In this document: positions 10,058 through 20,173 of the stretch, one piece after another
How the letters are laid out: the number at the start of each line of letters is the position of its first letter
Numbering within the stretch: the first letter of the stretch is position 1
Source of the DNA: Corynebacterium sp. 13CS0277
GTDB taxonomy: Bacteria; Actinomycetota; Actinomycetes; Mycobacteriales; Mycobacteriaceae
DNA length: 64,000 nucleotides
Assembly (NCBI RefSeq): GCF_002994655.1
Contig: NZ_PPDL01000004.1
Location: 1 to 64,000, forward strand
Reading direction: 5' to 3'
Made by a program: the position numbers and the translations under genes
Notes under the pieces: model-generated
What the model saw: the letters and a program-made list of their open reading frames with translations, nothing else
Told to the model about the DNA's origin: nothing
The model's database searches: none

Positions 10058-11249
10058 CGCGCCGCAGTGCCCGCGCCCCTACCCCCATGGCCAGGTGCAG
10101 GGCCGCCACCCCCACGAGTGCCGCCTGGGTGCTGGTGGCGTCCGTGATGCTGGCCCACCCGTGGTAGCTGGCGGCGCCCACGGCGCCGACGACGGCGCTG
10201 AATAGGCCCATCGCTTGGGCGACGCGGTCGCCGGGGACGGCGGCGAGGAACAGGGCCTGAAAGTTCGGGGAGAGTGCCCCCTGCGCCATGCCGCGGAGTG
10301 CTGTGGCCACCACCAGCAGGGGCAGCTGGGGCCATAGGGCACTGGCCGCGAGGCACACCGCCACCACCAGGTTCGTCGCCCCCACCAGCGGGGCAAAAGA
10401 CACCCATGCGCCCGCCCGCGGGGCGAGCAGCAGGCCTGCGGCGTAGCCGCCCATGAGCACCAGCCCGAGCAGCCCGAACCACGCGGCCCCGAAGCGGTCG
10501 GTGATGAACAGCACCCACACCACCGCCACGCCGCTGGCGCTCAGGGCCTCCCCGAGACCGAAGGGCAGCAGCGCCCGGTAGGCGGGCACCGCCGCCACCA
10601 GCCGCACCCCGTCGCGCCACTGCGCCCACCAGGAGGCGCTGCGGGTGTGGTGCGCCACCACAATGCGCGGCAGGCACACACTCGCCGCGAGGAAGCAGGC
10701 ACCACAGCCGACAAGGACTGCCGCCCACCGGCCGCGGGCCGCGCCCACACCCGCCACGGCGGGCCCAATCATGCCGCCGATCAGGGCGGTGGTTTGCAGC
10801 CACCCCAACCAGCGCACCCGCCGCAACCCCCGGGTTGCAGCCGCGGTGCAGCTACTCGCCGCCGGCACATCGACCGCATCACACACTGCCAGCACGACCG
10901 TCAGCGCTACCACGGGCCACAGGGTGCCGCCGGCCGAGTCCTGGGGGTGGGTGAGGACCCACAGCAGGCCGCCGCAGGCCACAGCCCGGCCGAGGTACGC
11001 CACCTGCAGGGCACGCACCGGGGACGAACGGTCAATGGCCGCGCCGGCGAAGACGCCCGCGATGAGGGTGGTGACAGCACCCGCCGACAGGATCGTCGCC
11101 AACTGTGAGGCCGCCCCCGTCGTGTGGGCCACCACCCACAGGCTGATCGTGGAACGCACCAGCGCGTCACCAGTGTTTGCGAGCAGCTGGCTGCAGCCCA
11201 GCCGGGCCACCGTGCGCGTGGTGGGGTGCGCGCGTCGCGCAGCGCTCAT
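10017..11249 (-). CDS. MFS transporter, drug-efflux-like
   Basis: The 410-residue membrane protein has about twelve hydrophobic segments and the MFS loop 2-3 signature in the form [17 protein letters not shown]. It begins with a basic N-terminus ([18 protein letters not shown]). This architecture fits the ENTNS/MdfA-like efflux MFS proteins; no substrate can be assigned. It is read away from gatD, with a terminator hairpin between, so it is probably a separate unit. Its 3' end overlaps that of recR by 41 bp in convergent orientation. Confidence 0.82.
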   Translation of the reverse strand: MSAARRAHPTTRTVARLGCSQLLANTGDALVRSTISLWVVAHTTGAASQLATILSAGAVTTLIAGVFAGAAIDRSSPVRALQVAYLGRAVACGGLLWVLTHPQDSAGGTLWPVVALTVVLAVCDAVDVPAASSCTAAATRGLRRVRWLGWLQTTALIGGMIGPAVAGVGAARGRWAAVLVGCGACFLAASVCLPRIVVAHHTRSASWWAQWRDGVRLVAAVPAYRALLPFGLGEALSASGVAVVWVLFITDRFGAAWFGLLGLVLMGGYAAGLLLAPRAGAWVSFAPLVGATNLVVAVCLAASALWPQLPLLVVATALRGMAQGALSPNFQALFLAAVPGDRVAQAMGLFSAVVGAVGAASYHGWASITDATSTQAALVGVAALHLAMGVGARALRRATASAGPPTPATG

Positions 11250-11360
11250 GGGGCAACACCTCCTCGGCAGCCAAGTCAGGGGGCAGACAGTGCCCCCAAA
11301 CTACCGGCACCCGGCGGGTGCGCGCAGGCGCCCGGGCTTGCCCGCCCCCGGAAAAGACCA

Positions 11361-11391
11361 CCGCCACCGACGCGGCAGGCGACGGTGGCGG
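11361..11391 (-). terminator. Terminator after gatD
   Basis: A 9-bp stem (CCGCCACCG at 11361-11369 with CGGTGGCGG at 11383-11391) is followed on the minus strand by TGGTCTTTTCC. It probably ends the lipoprotein-murT-gatD operon before the MFS gene. Just upstream, 11403-11429 holds three tandem copies of a 9-bp unit (GATCAGGCA), without evident function. Confidence 0.7.
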
Positions 11392-11447
11392 GGGAGGAGA
11401 AAGATCAGGCAGATCAGGCAGATCCGGCAGGGAAATTCTGGTGCTGC

Positions 11448-12155
11448 TTAGCCGCGGAGGCGTTCGCGGCGGAGGAGCTCGACTTCCTCCAGGGGCAGCG
11501 GATCCAGGGGGGTGCCCGTGGCTTTCTCCAGGAGCAGGTCCGCGAGCTGCGGGTTGCGGGCCAGCACCGGGCCGTGCATGTAGGTGGCGATGATGCTGCC
11601 CTGCACGGCGCCCTCCCCGGTGGTCTCCTCGTTGTTGCCAACGCCGCGGGTCACCGTCCCGAGGGGCCGGGCGTCCGGCCCGAGGATCGTGGAGCCCATG
11701 TGGTTTTCGAACCCCGTCAGCGGCTCGGTGAGTGCGCCCGCCCAATCCTCGGCCACCACCGGGGTGGTGGCGACTTCGCCGATGGCGCGGCGGGACAGCC
11801 CGCCGGTGGTGGCGTCGAGCAACCCCAGGCCGTCAATGGTGCGGCCGCCGGCGCGGAAGGTGTGGCCGAGGACCTGCAGGCCGGCACAGATCGCCAGGAT
11901 GGGGCGGCCGGCCGCGGCGGCGCGCTGCAGGCCACCGTCGGCGCGGAGGTGGCTGGCCGCGAGGATCTGGGCGGTGTCCTCACCGCCGCCCAGGGTGTAG
12001 ACGTCCAAATCGTCCGGGATGGGTTGCCCGTAGGTGATGCGGACAATCTCGGCGTCGATCCCCCGCCAGCGGGCCCGCTGCCGCAGGACGAGGGCATTGC
12101 CATCGTCGCCGTACGTGCCCAGCACGTCGGGGAGCACCAAACCGATGCGGATCAC
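11448..12155 (-). CDS. gatD: Lipid II isoglutaminyl synthase, glutaminase subunit
   Basis: GatD is the class I glutamine amidotransferase that releases ammonia for MurT, which amidates the D-glutamate of lipid II. The 235-residue product has the nucleophile elbow ILAICAGLQVLG with Cys90 and the catalytic histidine region TYMHGPVLARNPQLAD (His194). RIGLVLPDVLGTYGDDGNA is the family N-terminus. The ATG overlaps the murT stop by 4 nt, so the two subunits are translationally coupled, as expected for a heterodimer. It lies last in the operon and is followed by a terminator. Confidence 0.93.
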   Translation of the reverse strand: MIRIGLVLPDVLGTYGDDGNALVLRQRARWRGIDAEIVRITYGQPIPDDLDVYTLGGGEDTAQILAASHLRADGGLQRAAAAGRPILAICAGLQVLGHTFRAGGRTIDGLGLLDATTGGLSRRAIGEVATTPVVAEDWAGALTEPLTGFENHMGSTILGPDARPLGTVTRGVGNNEETTGEGAVQGSIIATYMHGPVLARNPQLADLLLEKATGTPLDPLPLEEVELLRRERLRG

Positions 12156-13423
12156 TTCTGCTTCTCCTTCGTCGCTGCCGCCAGTGCCTTCTTCAGGTCG
12201 CGGAAGGCGGTGTAGTTCGCCAACACTTCCACCCGCCCGGGCGGGCAGGCCGCAATCGCGGCGAGGGTGTCGTGTACCAGGGTGTGGTCAATGTCGGCGT
12301 AGGTGAGCCGGACGGCGAGGTCGGTGCCGCGTTCGCCGGCGGCGACGACCGCCAAGCGGTCGAAGTCTTCGAAGCGGACATCCCACAGCCAGGACAGGTC
12401 TTCACCGTCGGCGACCTGCCCGTTGACGGCGATGACGAGGCCGTCGGCGCTGCGATCCACCATCGACAGGGCTTCCTGCCAGCCGGCCGGGTTCTTCGCC
12501 AACAGCAGGTGCACGTCGCGCCCCTGGTAGGTGACGGTCGAGTAGCGGCCCGCCACCGAATCCACCTGGGACACTTCCCGCAGGGCGACGTCGGCGTCCA
12601 CCCCGGCCTCCACGGCGGCGGCGACGGCCTGGGCGGCGTTGCCCATGTTCGCCCGGCCCGGCAGCTGCAACTCCAGCGGCCAGCTGCGCCCATCGGCGTG
12701 GCGGACGAGGTTCCCGCCCGTGACACTCCAGTCGGGGGTGGGGCGGCGGAAACTCCGGCCGTCCGGCAGCGGCTTTGTCGCATACCAGTCGTCGCCATCG
12801 CGGACGATGTGGCTTTCGGTGCGGGGGCAGGACGTCGAATCGCCCGTCCAGCCCGCGCCGGCGGCCACCCACACCACCCGCGGGTGGTCGAATGCCACGG
12901 AGGTCACCATGACGTCGTCGCAGTTCGCGATGACCATCATGTCGGGGCGGGCCTCCACGGCGGCGCGCAGGCGCCGCTCAATGAGGTTGATTTCGCCCAC
13001 CCGGTCCAACTGGTCACGGCTCAGGTTGAGCAGCACCAGCATGTTCGCGTCGAGTTTCTCCGCCGCGTTCGGCACGTGCAGCTCATCGACCTCCAGCACC
13101 ACGTGGGAGGCGCCCCGGTCGGCGAGCAGCGCACTGATGATGCCGGCGTCCATGTTGTCGCCGCCGGAGTTCGTGCACACCGAAAACTCGGCACTCACAG
13201 CGGCCGCCACCATGCGGGTGGTGGTGGACTTGCCGTTCGTGCCCGTCACGATCGTCACCGGCCGGCCGCCGGCCAGGTTCTCCATGAGGGAGGGGTCGAT
13301 CGCGCCGGCCACCAGGCCGCCAATCATGCCGCCGGCACCCCGGCCGGTTTTCTGTGATGCGAAGGTAGCCACGCGGGCCGCCGCCACCGCCAGCTGGTAG
13401 CGGGCCTGAGCAAAAGTGAACAT
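12152..13423 (-). CDS. murT: Lipid II isoglutaminyl synthase, Mur ligase-like subunit
   Basis: The 423-residue product is a Mur-ligase-like enzyme with the ATP-binding loop TGTNGKSTT (about 60-68), the metal/substrate segment NSGGDNMDAGI, EVDELHVP, and a C-terminal DUF1727-type domain (VHLLLAKNPAGWQEAL). With GatD it converts lipid II D-glutamate to D-isoglutamine, using ATP and glutamine. In Staphylococcus and Streptococcus MurT the central domain carries a four-cysteine zinc ribbon; here the corresponding region (GDSTSCPRTESHIV) keeps a single cysteine (Cys199), so a ribbon of that type cannot form. The start lies 3 nt after the stop of the upstream gene. Confidence 0.93.
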   Translation of the reverse strand: MFTFAQARYQLAVAAARVATFASQKTGRGAGGMIGGLVAGAIDPSLMENLAGGRPVTIVTGTNGKSTTTRMVAAAVSAEFSVCTNSGGDNMDAGIISALLADRGASHVVLEVDELHVPNAAEKLDANMLVLLNLSRDQLDRVGEINLIERRLRAAVEARPDMMVIANCDDVMVTSVAFDHPRVVWVAAGAGWTGDSTSCPRTESHIVRDGDDWYATKPLPDGRSFRRPTPDWSVTGGNLVRHADGRSWPLELQLPGRANMGNAAQAVAAAVEAGVDADVALREVSQVDSVAGRYSTVTYQGRDVHLLLAKNPAGWQEALSMVDRSADGLVIAVNGQVADGEDLSWLWDVRFEDFDRLAVVAAGERGTDLAVRLTYADIDHTLVHDTLAAIAACPPGRVEVLANYTAFRDLKKALAAATKEKQK

Positions 13424-13426
13424 TCC

Positions 13427-14527
13427 TTAGAGTGTAGTGGGCGGTGCCGCCACCCCGGGGGCGACGTCACGCACCAGGCGCAGAAACTCCACATCACTGA
13501 CCCGCGGGATGCCCTTGCGGGCGCCGTGCATCGCCTTGCCCTGCAGGGGGCGGGAAGGATCCGACTCGTCCTCGTTGCACACCACCACCGAGGTCGCCCG
13601 GGAGAGTTTCTCCGAGTAGGCCAGCCCGGTGCCGGCCATGGCCTCCAGGAGGTCGTTGGGGTCGGCCTGGATCTCCGGGGCGATGACCACCTCCATGCCC
13701 TGCACCAGCCGATCCTCCAGCACGCCCGGGTTGACGTACGGGCGGCGGGCGGAGGCCGCCTGCACTCGGGCCACCGTGCGCTGCAGGCCGAAACGATCCC
13801 GCGCCAACTCCTCCGGGCGGCGCACCGACAACACACCCGGTCCCGCCAGCACCGGCCGTCCGCCGTGTACTGCCACCGAGGCCGGAGTCTTCGGCACCGG
13901 CACCCACGACGGTGCCGGCACCAAGGCGGCACCCGCCGCCGGGCGGGCCGGATCAATCCCACCGAGCTCCCGCTGGTACAGCCACCACACCAACTGCGTG
14001 TCCCGGCGGGCACGCTCCGCGGCGGACAATTCGCTGCGCGCGACGCTCGCGACCGGCGACACATCCAATCCGAGAGTCCGGGCACAGCCCGCCACCCGGG
14101 TATCCGACAAATACACCCCCTGGCGCCGCAAGGACGCCAACGTGTCCACGATGGTCTCCGGCTTGAGCCGGCGCACCCCCGGCTTCTTCCGGCGGCGCTG
14201 ACGGCGGGCCGCCTCCACCGCGCGGTGCGTTTCCGTGCAGAGAAAACCCCACGTGCGGGGGCCGTTGTGCACAATGAGGGTGGAGCCATCCACCAAGGGC
14301 TCCAACTTTTTCGACACGGACGCAAACCGGGGCGCGCGACCCATGTCCTCCGCGCGAAAACTATGCGCATGCACCGGGCCGATATCCTCCCCCGGGTTTA
14401 CCGGGGAGAACAACTCCGCCACCTGGGTGCCGGCATCATCAAACTGCACCGCATCCACGCCGACGATGCGGCTGGTCGACGGATGGATGCCCGTCGTGAG
14501 CAAAGTCAGCACTGTATACACGGTCAC
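13427..14527 (-). CDS. DnaQ-like protein with degenerate exonuclease site
   Basis: The 366-residue product aligns by eye with the epsilon-type 3'-5' exonuclease fold followed by a BRCT-like domain (GMEVVIAPEIQADPNDLLEA to VSDVEFLRLVRDVAPG). The catalytic acids appear lost. The usual D-x-E of motif I (DLETTG) is TLLTTG; motif II (HNxxFDxGF) is HNGPRTWGF with Thr instead of Asp; and the motif III histidine is absent in AAERARRDTQL. It should therefore not be an active proofreading nuclease unless it uses other residues; the BRCT part may be the functional element. The GTG start at 14527 lies 5 nt after the lipoprotein gene; murT begins 3 nt after its stop. Annotated homologues in C. glutamicum are called DNA polymerase III epsilon subunit. 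Confidence 0.8.
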   Translation of the reverse strand: MTVYTVLTLLTTGIHPSTSRIVGVDAVQFDDAGTQVAELFSPVNPGEDIGPVHAHSFRAEDMGRAPRFASVSKKLEPLVDGSTLIVHNGPRTWGFLCTETHRAVEAARRQRRRKKPGVRRLKPETIVDTLASLRRQGVYLSDTRVAGCARTLGLDVSPVASVARSELSAAERARRDTQLVWWLYQRELGGIDPARPAAGAALVPAPSWVPVPKTPASVAVHGGRPVLAGPGVLSVRRPEELARDRFGLQRTVARVQAASARRPYVNPGVLEDRLVQGMEVVIAPEIQADPNDLLEAMAGTGLAYSEKLSRATSVVVCNEDESDPSRPLQGKAMHGARKGIPRVSDVEFLRLVRDVAPGVAAPPTTL

Positions 14528-14532
14528 TCAGC

Positions 14533-15258
14533 CTACTCGAGGCTCAACTGCACCGCCTGCGCGTTCGCCCGGGCGGGAAGCTCGTTGCCCGCAATCGTCA
14601 CTGAGCGCGCCGGGGCGAACACCGTTGTCACTGTCACCGGGGCCGCCACGAAACCCTCTGGTGCGGGGCGACGCTCCCCGGGGGCGTTCGTCGGATGCGC
14701 CGGGTCGGCCCCCTCGACGAGGTACACCACCTCCGCGGTGTGCGGATCCTTGCGGGTCACGCTCACCACCCCGGGCAGCAGCACCGGGTGCGGGTCGTCG
14801 ACCGGCACCCCACGCCGGAACCACACCACCCCCTCCCGGGTGCGGCCCTCCACGGACGCGCGAACCACCGCCCACCCCAGGGGCGCGCACTCGGTGCCAT
14901 CAGCTCCAGTACCAGCACCACCAGCAGAATCAGCACCAGCAGCATCCTGGTCAGTATCGCGGGCGACGATATCAACCTCCACCGTGGAGCCAGCCAGCCG
15001 TGACGGCGCCAATACTTTGACCCGGCGGCTGTCCAGTTCCCGCGCCGCACAGTCCACGGCATCGGACTCGCCGCCGGCAGCAGAAGTGGATGCCGCAGAC
15101 GATGCCGCCGCCTCCACACGCTCAGCAGAACCCGACTCAGCGCCGTGCATCGCACCAGCCTGCACCCCAGAGGAGGGTGCCTGCGAGGAATCCTCCGCGG
15201 GCTGACTACAACCAGCAAGCAGCAACACTGCTACGACCAGGGGCAACGGGCGTTTCAT
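14533..15258 (-). CDS. Lipoprotein of unknown function
   Basis: The 241-residue product has a lipoprotein signal peptide, MKRPLPLVVAVLLLAGC, with Cys17 as the lipidation site. A Ser/Ala/Gly-rich linker follows, then a domain beginning CAARELDSRRVKVLAP and containing LGWAVVRASVEGRTREGVVWF and EVVYLVEGADPAHP. A second low-complexity insert (Asp/Ala/Gly-rich, about 105-120) interrupts that domain. The fold could be of the LppP/LprE lipoprotein type, but I am not sure. It is the first gene of a tight operon with the pseudo-exonuclease, murT and gatD, so a role at the cell envelope is plausible. Confidence 0.75.
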   Translation of the reverse strand: MKRPLPLVVAVLLLAGCSQPAEDSSQAPSSGVQAGAMHGAESGSAERVEAAASSAASTSAAGGESDAVDCAARELDSRRVKVLAPSRLAGSTVEVDIVARDTDQDAAGADSAGGAGTGADGTECAPLGWAVVRASVEGRTREGVVWFRRGVPVDDPHPVLLPGVVSVTRKDPHTAEVVYLVEGADPAHPTNAPGERRPAPEGFVAAPVTVTTVFAPARSVTIAGNELPARANAQAVQLSLE

Positions 15259-15363
15259 ACTTGCCCACTCTACCGCTCACCCGCCACGAGGATGTCGTGT
15301 GCAGCGTGGGGGAGGAGTGGGGCGGCGAGTTCGCCACCGTCCGGTAGGGTGGGGCCCCATAGA

Positions 15364-15415
15364 GCCCCGGTCAGGCCTCTCGTCCCGCAAGGGACGACGC
15401 ACAAATGACCGGGGC
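15364..15415 (+). ncRNA. Nested hairpin, possible small RNA or terminator
   Basis: GCCCCGGTCA (15364-15373) pairs perfectly with TGACCGGGGC (15406-15415). Inside, CGTCCC and GGGACG (15381-15386, 15391-15396) form a stem closed by a GCAA tetraloop. ATATTTTC follows on the plus strand. No plus-strand gene precedes it, so it may be the 3' end of a small RNA from this intergenic region, or a structure in the leuA downstream region. It is classed as ncRNA only as a candidate. Confidence 0.35.
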
Positions 15416-15486
15416 CATATTTTCTGGGGCGGTGCTGTCGCCGTGCGTTGTGGCGCCGCGCTCCGGGGTTGCCTCCTGACGCACGA

Positions 15487-15524
15487 CGCCGCGCCGCCGG
15501 GAGGGGTGTTCCGGCGGCGCGGCG
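15487..15524. terminator. Strong inverted repeat downstream of leuA
   Basis: A perfect 14-bp stem (CGCCGCGCCGCCGG with CCGGCGGCGCGGCG) and a 10-nt loop lie 87 nt beyond the leuA stop. A weaker GGCCCAG/CTGGGCC hairpin sits nearer at 15577-15597. Neither has a U-run, so this may be a rho-assisted terminator or a 3'-end stabiliser of the leuA mRNA. Together with the nested hairpin at 15364 this accounts for the 352-bp gap between leuA and the lipoprotein gene, in which no gene is seen. Confidence 0.5.
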
Positions 15525-15610
15525 GGTGGGCATTGCGCGTGTGCGCAGTGTGGGCCTTGTGTGGCCCATCTGGTGCGGCCCAGGTGGTGGCTGGGCCTGT
15601 GTTGGTGTTG

Positions 15611-17527
<1,917 letters not shown>

Positions 17528-17549
<22 letters not shown>

Positions 17550-17587
17550 CGAAGAAGCTGCCGTCGCATGCTGTGGAGGATGTTCAT
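17528..17587 (-). CDS. leuA leader peptide
   Basis: A 19-codon frame reads MNILHSMRRQLLRRGGTPA. Its three Leu codons (one CTC, then adjacent CTT CTT) are the likely sensors. No ribosome binding site is visible; the ATG lies 8 nt after a TAGACT box (17601-17596), so the leader is probably translated from a leaderless mRNA. The RRGG codons form one arm of the attenuator stem. The leucine content is modest compared with enterobacterial leaders, which lowers confidence a little. Confidence 0.7.
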
Positions 17588-17595
17588 GGGGTGAG

Positions 17596-17601
17596 AGTCT
17601 A
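17596..17601 (-). promoter_or_regulatory. -10 box for leuA leader transcript
   Basis: TAGACT on the minus strand fits the actinobacterial TANNNT -10 hexamer and stands 8 nt before the leader ATG, placing the start of transcription at or near that ATG. No convincing -35 element is seen. Confidence 0.5.
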
Positions 17602-17790
17602 CCCCACAATGTCCACCTGGTGGAATGACCTTCCCAAAAATGGGGGTAGGTGGCGGTGCCCCCGCCGACCCCCGGCCGGCCCCGAACTGACCTCCGAACC
17701 GGCCCCCGGCAGGACCCTCGACCCGGCCGCACCACCCGGGTGTAGCACCCGGCTGGGTCCCGGATCGGCCCCGCCGATTACAGTGTCCCC

Positions 17791-19044
17791 ATGCCCGCAC
17801 CCGCCCACGAGTTCACCACCCGCAGCCTCTGGCTCTCCGCAGCGCTGCTCACCGCCGCCACGACAACCGTCACCCTCGGCGTGCTGGCCCTGCTCGGCAC
17901 GCAGACAGGACACTCCCTGACCTGGGCGCTGTCCCGCTGGGACGCCCAGTACTACATGGGTATCGCCGAAGGTGGCTACTTTGACCCCACCTCACCCGTC
18001 ATCGACGGCCCACCCTGGGAACGCACACTCGCCTTCTTCCCCGCACTCCCCGCCATCCTGCGGGTGTTCCACCTCGCTGGCATCAGCACCCTGGCCGCCG
18101 GCGTGGTGGTCAGCCAACTGTTCGCCGTGGTGGCCTGCGCCGGCATGATGCGCCTGGCGGACAAGCTCAACCTCAACCCGTTCCTTGCGGGCACCCTGCT
18201 GCTGGGCGCACCCCTGGCGGTCACCCTCACGATGCCCTACTCGGAGGCACTGTTTCTAGCCCTCGCGCTGTGGGCTGTGGTGTTTATCCTGGAGGACAAA
18301 TTCTTCGCCGCAGGCCTGCTCTGCCTCGTCGCGGGCCTCGTACGGCTCACCGCCGTCGACCTCATCGCCGTGCTCGTCCTCGTCGTCACAACCCGGCTGC
18401 TCATCCTGCCGCGCCTGCGCGCCGGGCGGGAGATGCGTGCGACGGAGCCCGCGGCAGGGGAGAACACCCCCAGCGACGCCACCACCCCCGCCGCCGCGAC
18501 GCCCGTCACCACCCGCGGGGCGCGGCTGCGGGCGTGGGCGGCCACGCCGCTCGCGAGCTGGCTGGGGGTCCTCCTCGCACCACTGGGGCTGGCCGGCTAC
18601 CTGCTCTACGCCAACCGGCAGCTGGTCGATGCGGGCGGCTACTTCGGAATCCAGAAAGACGGCTGGCACTCCGCCTTCGACTTCGGGCAGGCGACTGTGC
18701 GCTTCCTCCACCGGGTCACCACCGACCCGGAGGCCGACATCGGCTACTTCCTTTCCGCAGCCATCATGATCCTCATCGTGGTCGCCGTCATCGCCTCCTG
18801 GCGGCGGCTGCCGTGGCCGGTGTGGCTGTTCGGCGCCGCCATTGCCGCCAACGTGCTGCTCTCCGACGGGATCATGCACTCCCGCCCCCGGCTACTGTTG
18901 CCGGCCTACGTGCTGCTGCTGCCGCTGGTCGGTGTCATGCAGCGCGCGACGGGGCGCACCCAGCTCGCTGTGGCCTGTGGCTACCTCGTGTGTGGGGCGT
19001 GGATCTCGGCGTACTTCCTCATGGTGTTCCCCTGGGCAATCTAG
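17791..19044 (+). CDS. GT-C glycosyltransferase, PIG-V-like membrane protein
   Basis: The 417-residue product has about ten hydrophobic segments. The first periplasmic loop contains ALSRWDAQYYMGIAEGGYF, where the RWDAxxY motif (Asp51) is the hallmark of PIG-V-like GT-C mannosyltransferases that use polyprenyl-phosphate sugars. RTLAFFPALPAILR matches the following conserved FFP block. A hydrophilic, Ala/Thr-rich insert at about 210-245 lies between membrane helices. It probably adds a hexose, perhaps mannose, to a cell-wall glycan or lipoglycan; the acceptor cannot be told. The frame starts at an ATG with no strong ribosome binding site. No operon partner is evident. Confidence 0.75.
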   Translation: MPAPAHEFTTRSLWLSAALLTAATTTVTLGVLALLGTQTGHSLTWALSRWDAQYYMGIAEGGYFDPTSPVIDGPPWERTLAFFPALPAILRVFHLAGISTLAAGVVVSQLFAVVACAGMMRLADKLNLNPFLAGTLLLGAPLAVTLTMPYSEALFLALALWAVVFILEDKFFAAGLLCLVAGLVRLTAVDLIAVLVLVVTTRLLILPRLRAGREMRATEPAAGENTPSDATTPAAATPVTTRGARLRAWAATPLASWLGVLLAPLGLAGYLLYANRQLVDAGGYFGIQKDGWHSAFDFGQATVRFLHRVTTDPEADIGYFLSAAIMILIVVAVIASWRRLPWPVWLFGAAIAANVLLSDGIMHSRPRLLLPAYVLLLPLVGVMQRATGRTQLAVACGYLVCGAWISAYFLMVFPWAI

Positions 19045-19228
19045 ACGATCGAGCTCGACGAGCGAGACGATCGAGGGGTGCTGGGCTGACGCGAGGGGGC
19101 AGGGGGTTTCCGCGAGGGGCACGCGTTCACGAGGTCGACTGCGTGGGGGCTTGCGGTGGTGGCGTGACCTGACGGTGGAGTGACCCGGTGCCGGCGCGTG
19201 CGGGCGCTGTGTGCTGCGCGGGCGGGGA

Positions 19229-20071
19229 CTACCCGACGCCCTTGCGGGACAGCACCACCGTCGCGACGATCATCGCCACCAGGGCTGCGCCCATCGCGAA
19301 CCAGGCGGGGCCCTGCACCTGGAACTTCTCGCCCAACACCACATAGCCCAGCGCGAATGCCGTGATCGGCTCACCGATCGTCATCGCCGGCAGGCAGTTA
19401 CGCAACGCCCCCGCATTGAAGGCGTACTGCTGGATGACGGTGCCGAGGATCGCACTCGCCGCGAGTGTGACCGGCTCCCAGTTCGTCACCAAACCCATCC
19501 AGCCCTGGTGCACAAACACATCCACCGTCGCCTTCGACAGGACAGCCACATAGCCCATGAGCACGCCCGTGGCGATACCCAAGTAGAGGGACTTCTCCCG
19601 GGGAATCTGGTGGCTGGCGAACTTGAGCAACGCCACGAGCACGACGACGCCGACGGCGAGGGAGGGAATCCAGCGGGCCAGGGGCGGCTGCGCCATGCCG
19701 GGGGCCGGCTTGCCGAGCATCACCAACACGCCGACGGCGACGGTGAGCACCCCCGCCCACGTCATCTCCAGGGTGGAGATCTTCCGGCCGTCCCACTTGG
19801 CGCTCATCGGCAGGGTGAGCATCAGCTTGAGCACGAGGATCGGCTGCACCACCAGCAGGGTGCCGAACCCGAGGGCGATCATCTGCAAACCGTAGGCGAC
19901 CAGCGCCGTTGAGGTGCCCGCCCACCACAGGGGGCGGCGGATGGCGGCGAGGAAAGCTTGGTGCCCGTCGTCGGGTGCTTCCTCCGCGATACGGTGGCGC
20001 ACCACGGTGCCCCACGCGATCGTCAGCGCGGAGGCGAAAGTGAAGAGGGCGGCCAGCAGGTTGGAGTGCAC
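19229..20071 (-). CDS. DMT family transporter (EamA-like)
   Basis: The 280-residue product has about ten transmembrane helices and two EamA-like halves, with a duplicated pattern of short helices ([39 protein letters not shown] then LGEKF). Members export metabolites or drugs; the substrate is unknown. The start was set at the GTG at 20071 because TAGGGT stands exactly 7 nt before it on the minus strand, the spacing seen for other leaderless starts here; an in-frame GTG at 20080 lies inside that box. It is divergent from lysC with about 100 bp between. Stop codon TAA/TAG context shows no clear terminator. Confidence 0.8.
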   Translation of the reverse strand: MHSNLLAALFTFASALTIAWGTVVRHRIAEEAPDDGHQAFLAAIRRPLWWAGTSTALVAYGLQMIALGFGTLLVVQPILVLKLMLTLPMSAKWDGRKISTLEMTWAGVLTVAVGVLVMLGKPAPGMAQPPLARWIPSLAVGVVVLVALLKFASHQIPREKSLYLGIATGVLMGYVAVLSKATVDVFVHQGWMGLVTNWEPVTLAASAILGTVIQQYAFNAGALRNCLPAMTIGEPITAFALGYVVLGEKFQVQGPAWFAMGAALVAMIVATVVLSRKGVG

Positions 20072-20173
20072 GCCGAACACCCTATAACGAACCCGCCCAT
20101 CTGCAGGACAACGACCGCGCCGTCGGCTACGATGTTCCACGGCAATCGAAACGTTGTGAAAGAAGGCTTGGAC

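Noticed and set aside
13427-14527. Annotation as an active proofreading subunit of DNA polymerase III
   Set aside because: The catalytic acids of all three exonuclease motifs are substituted; only the fold and the BRCT-like end are supported.
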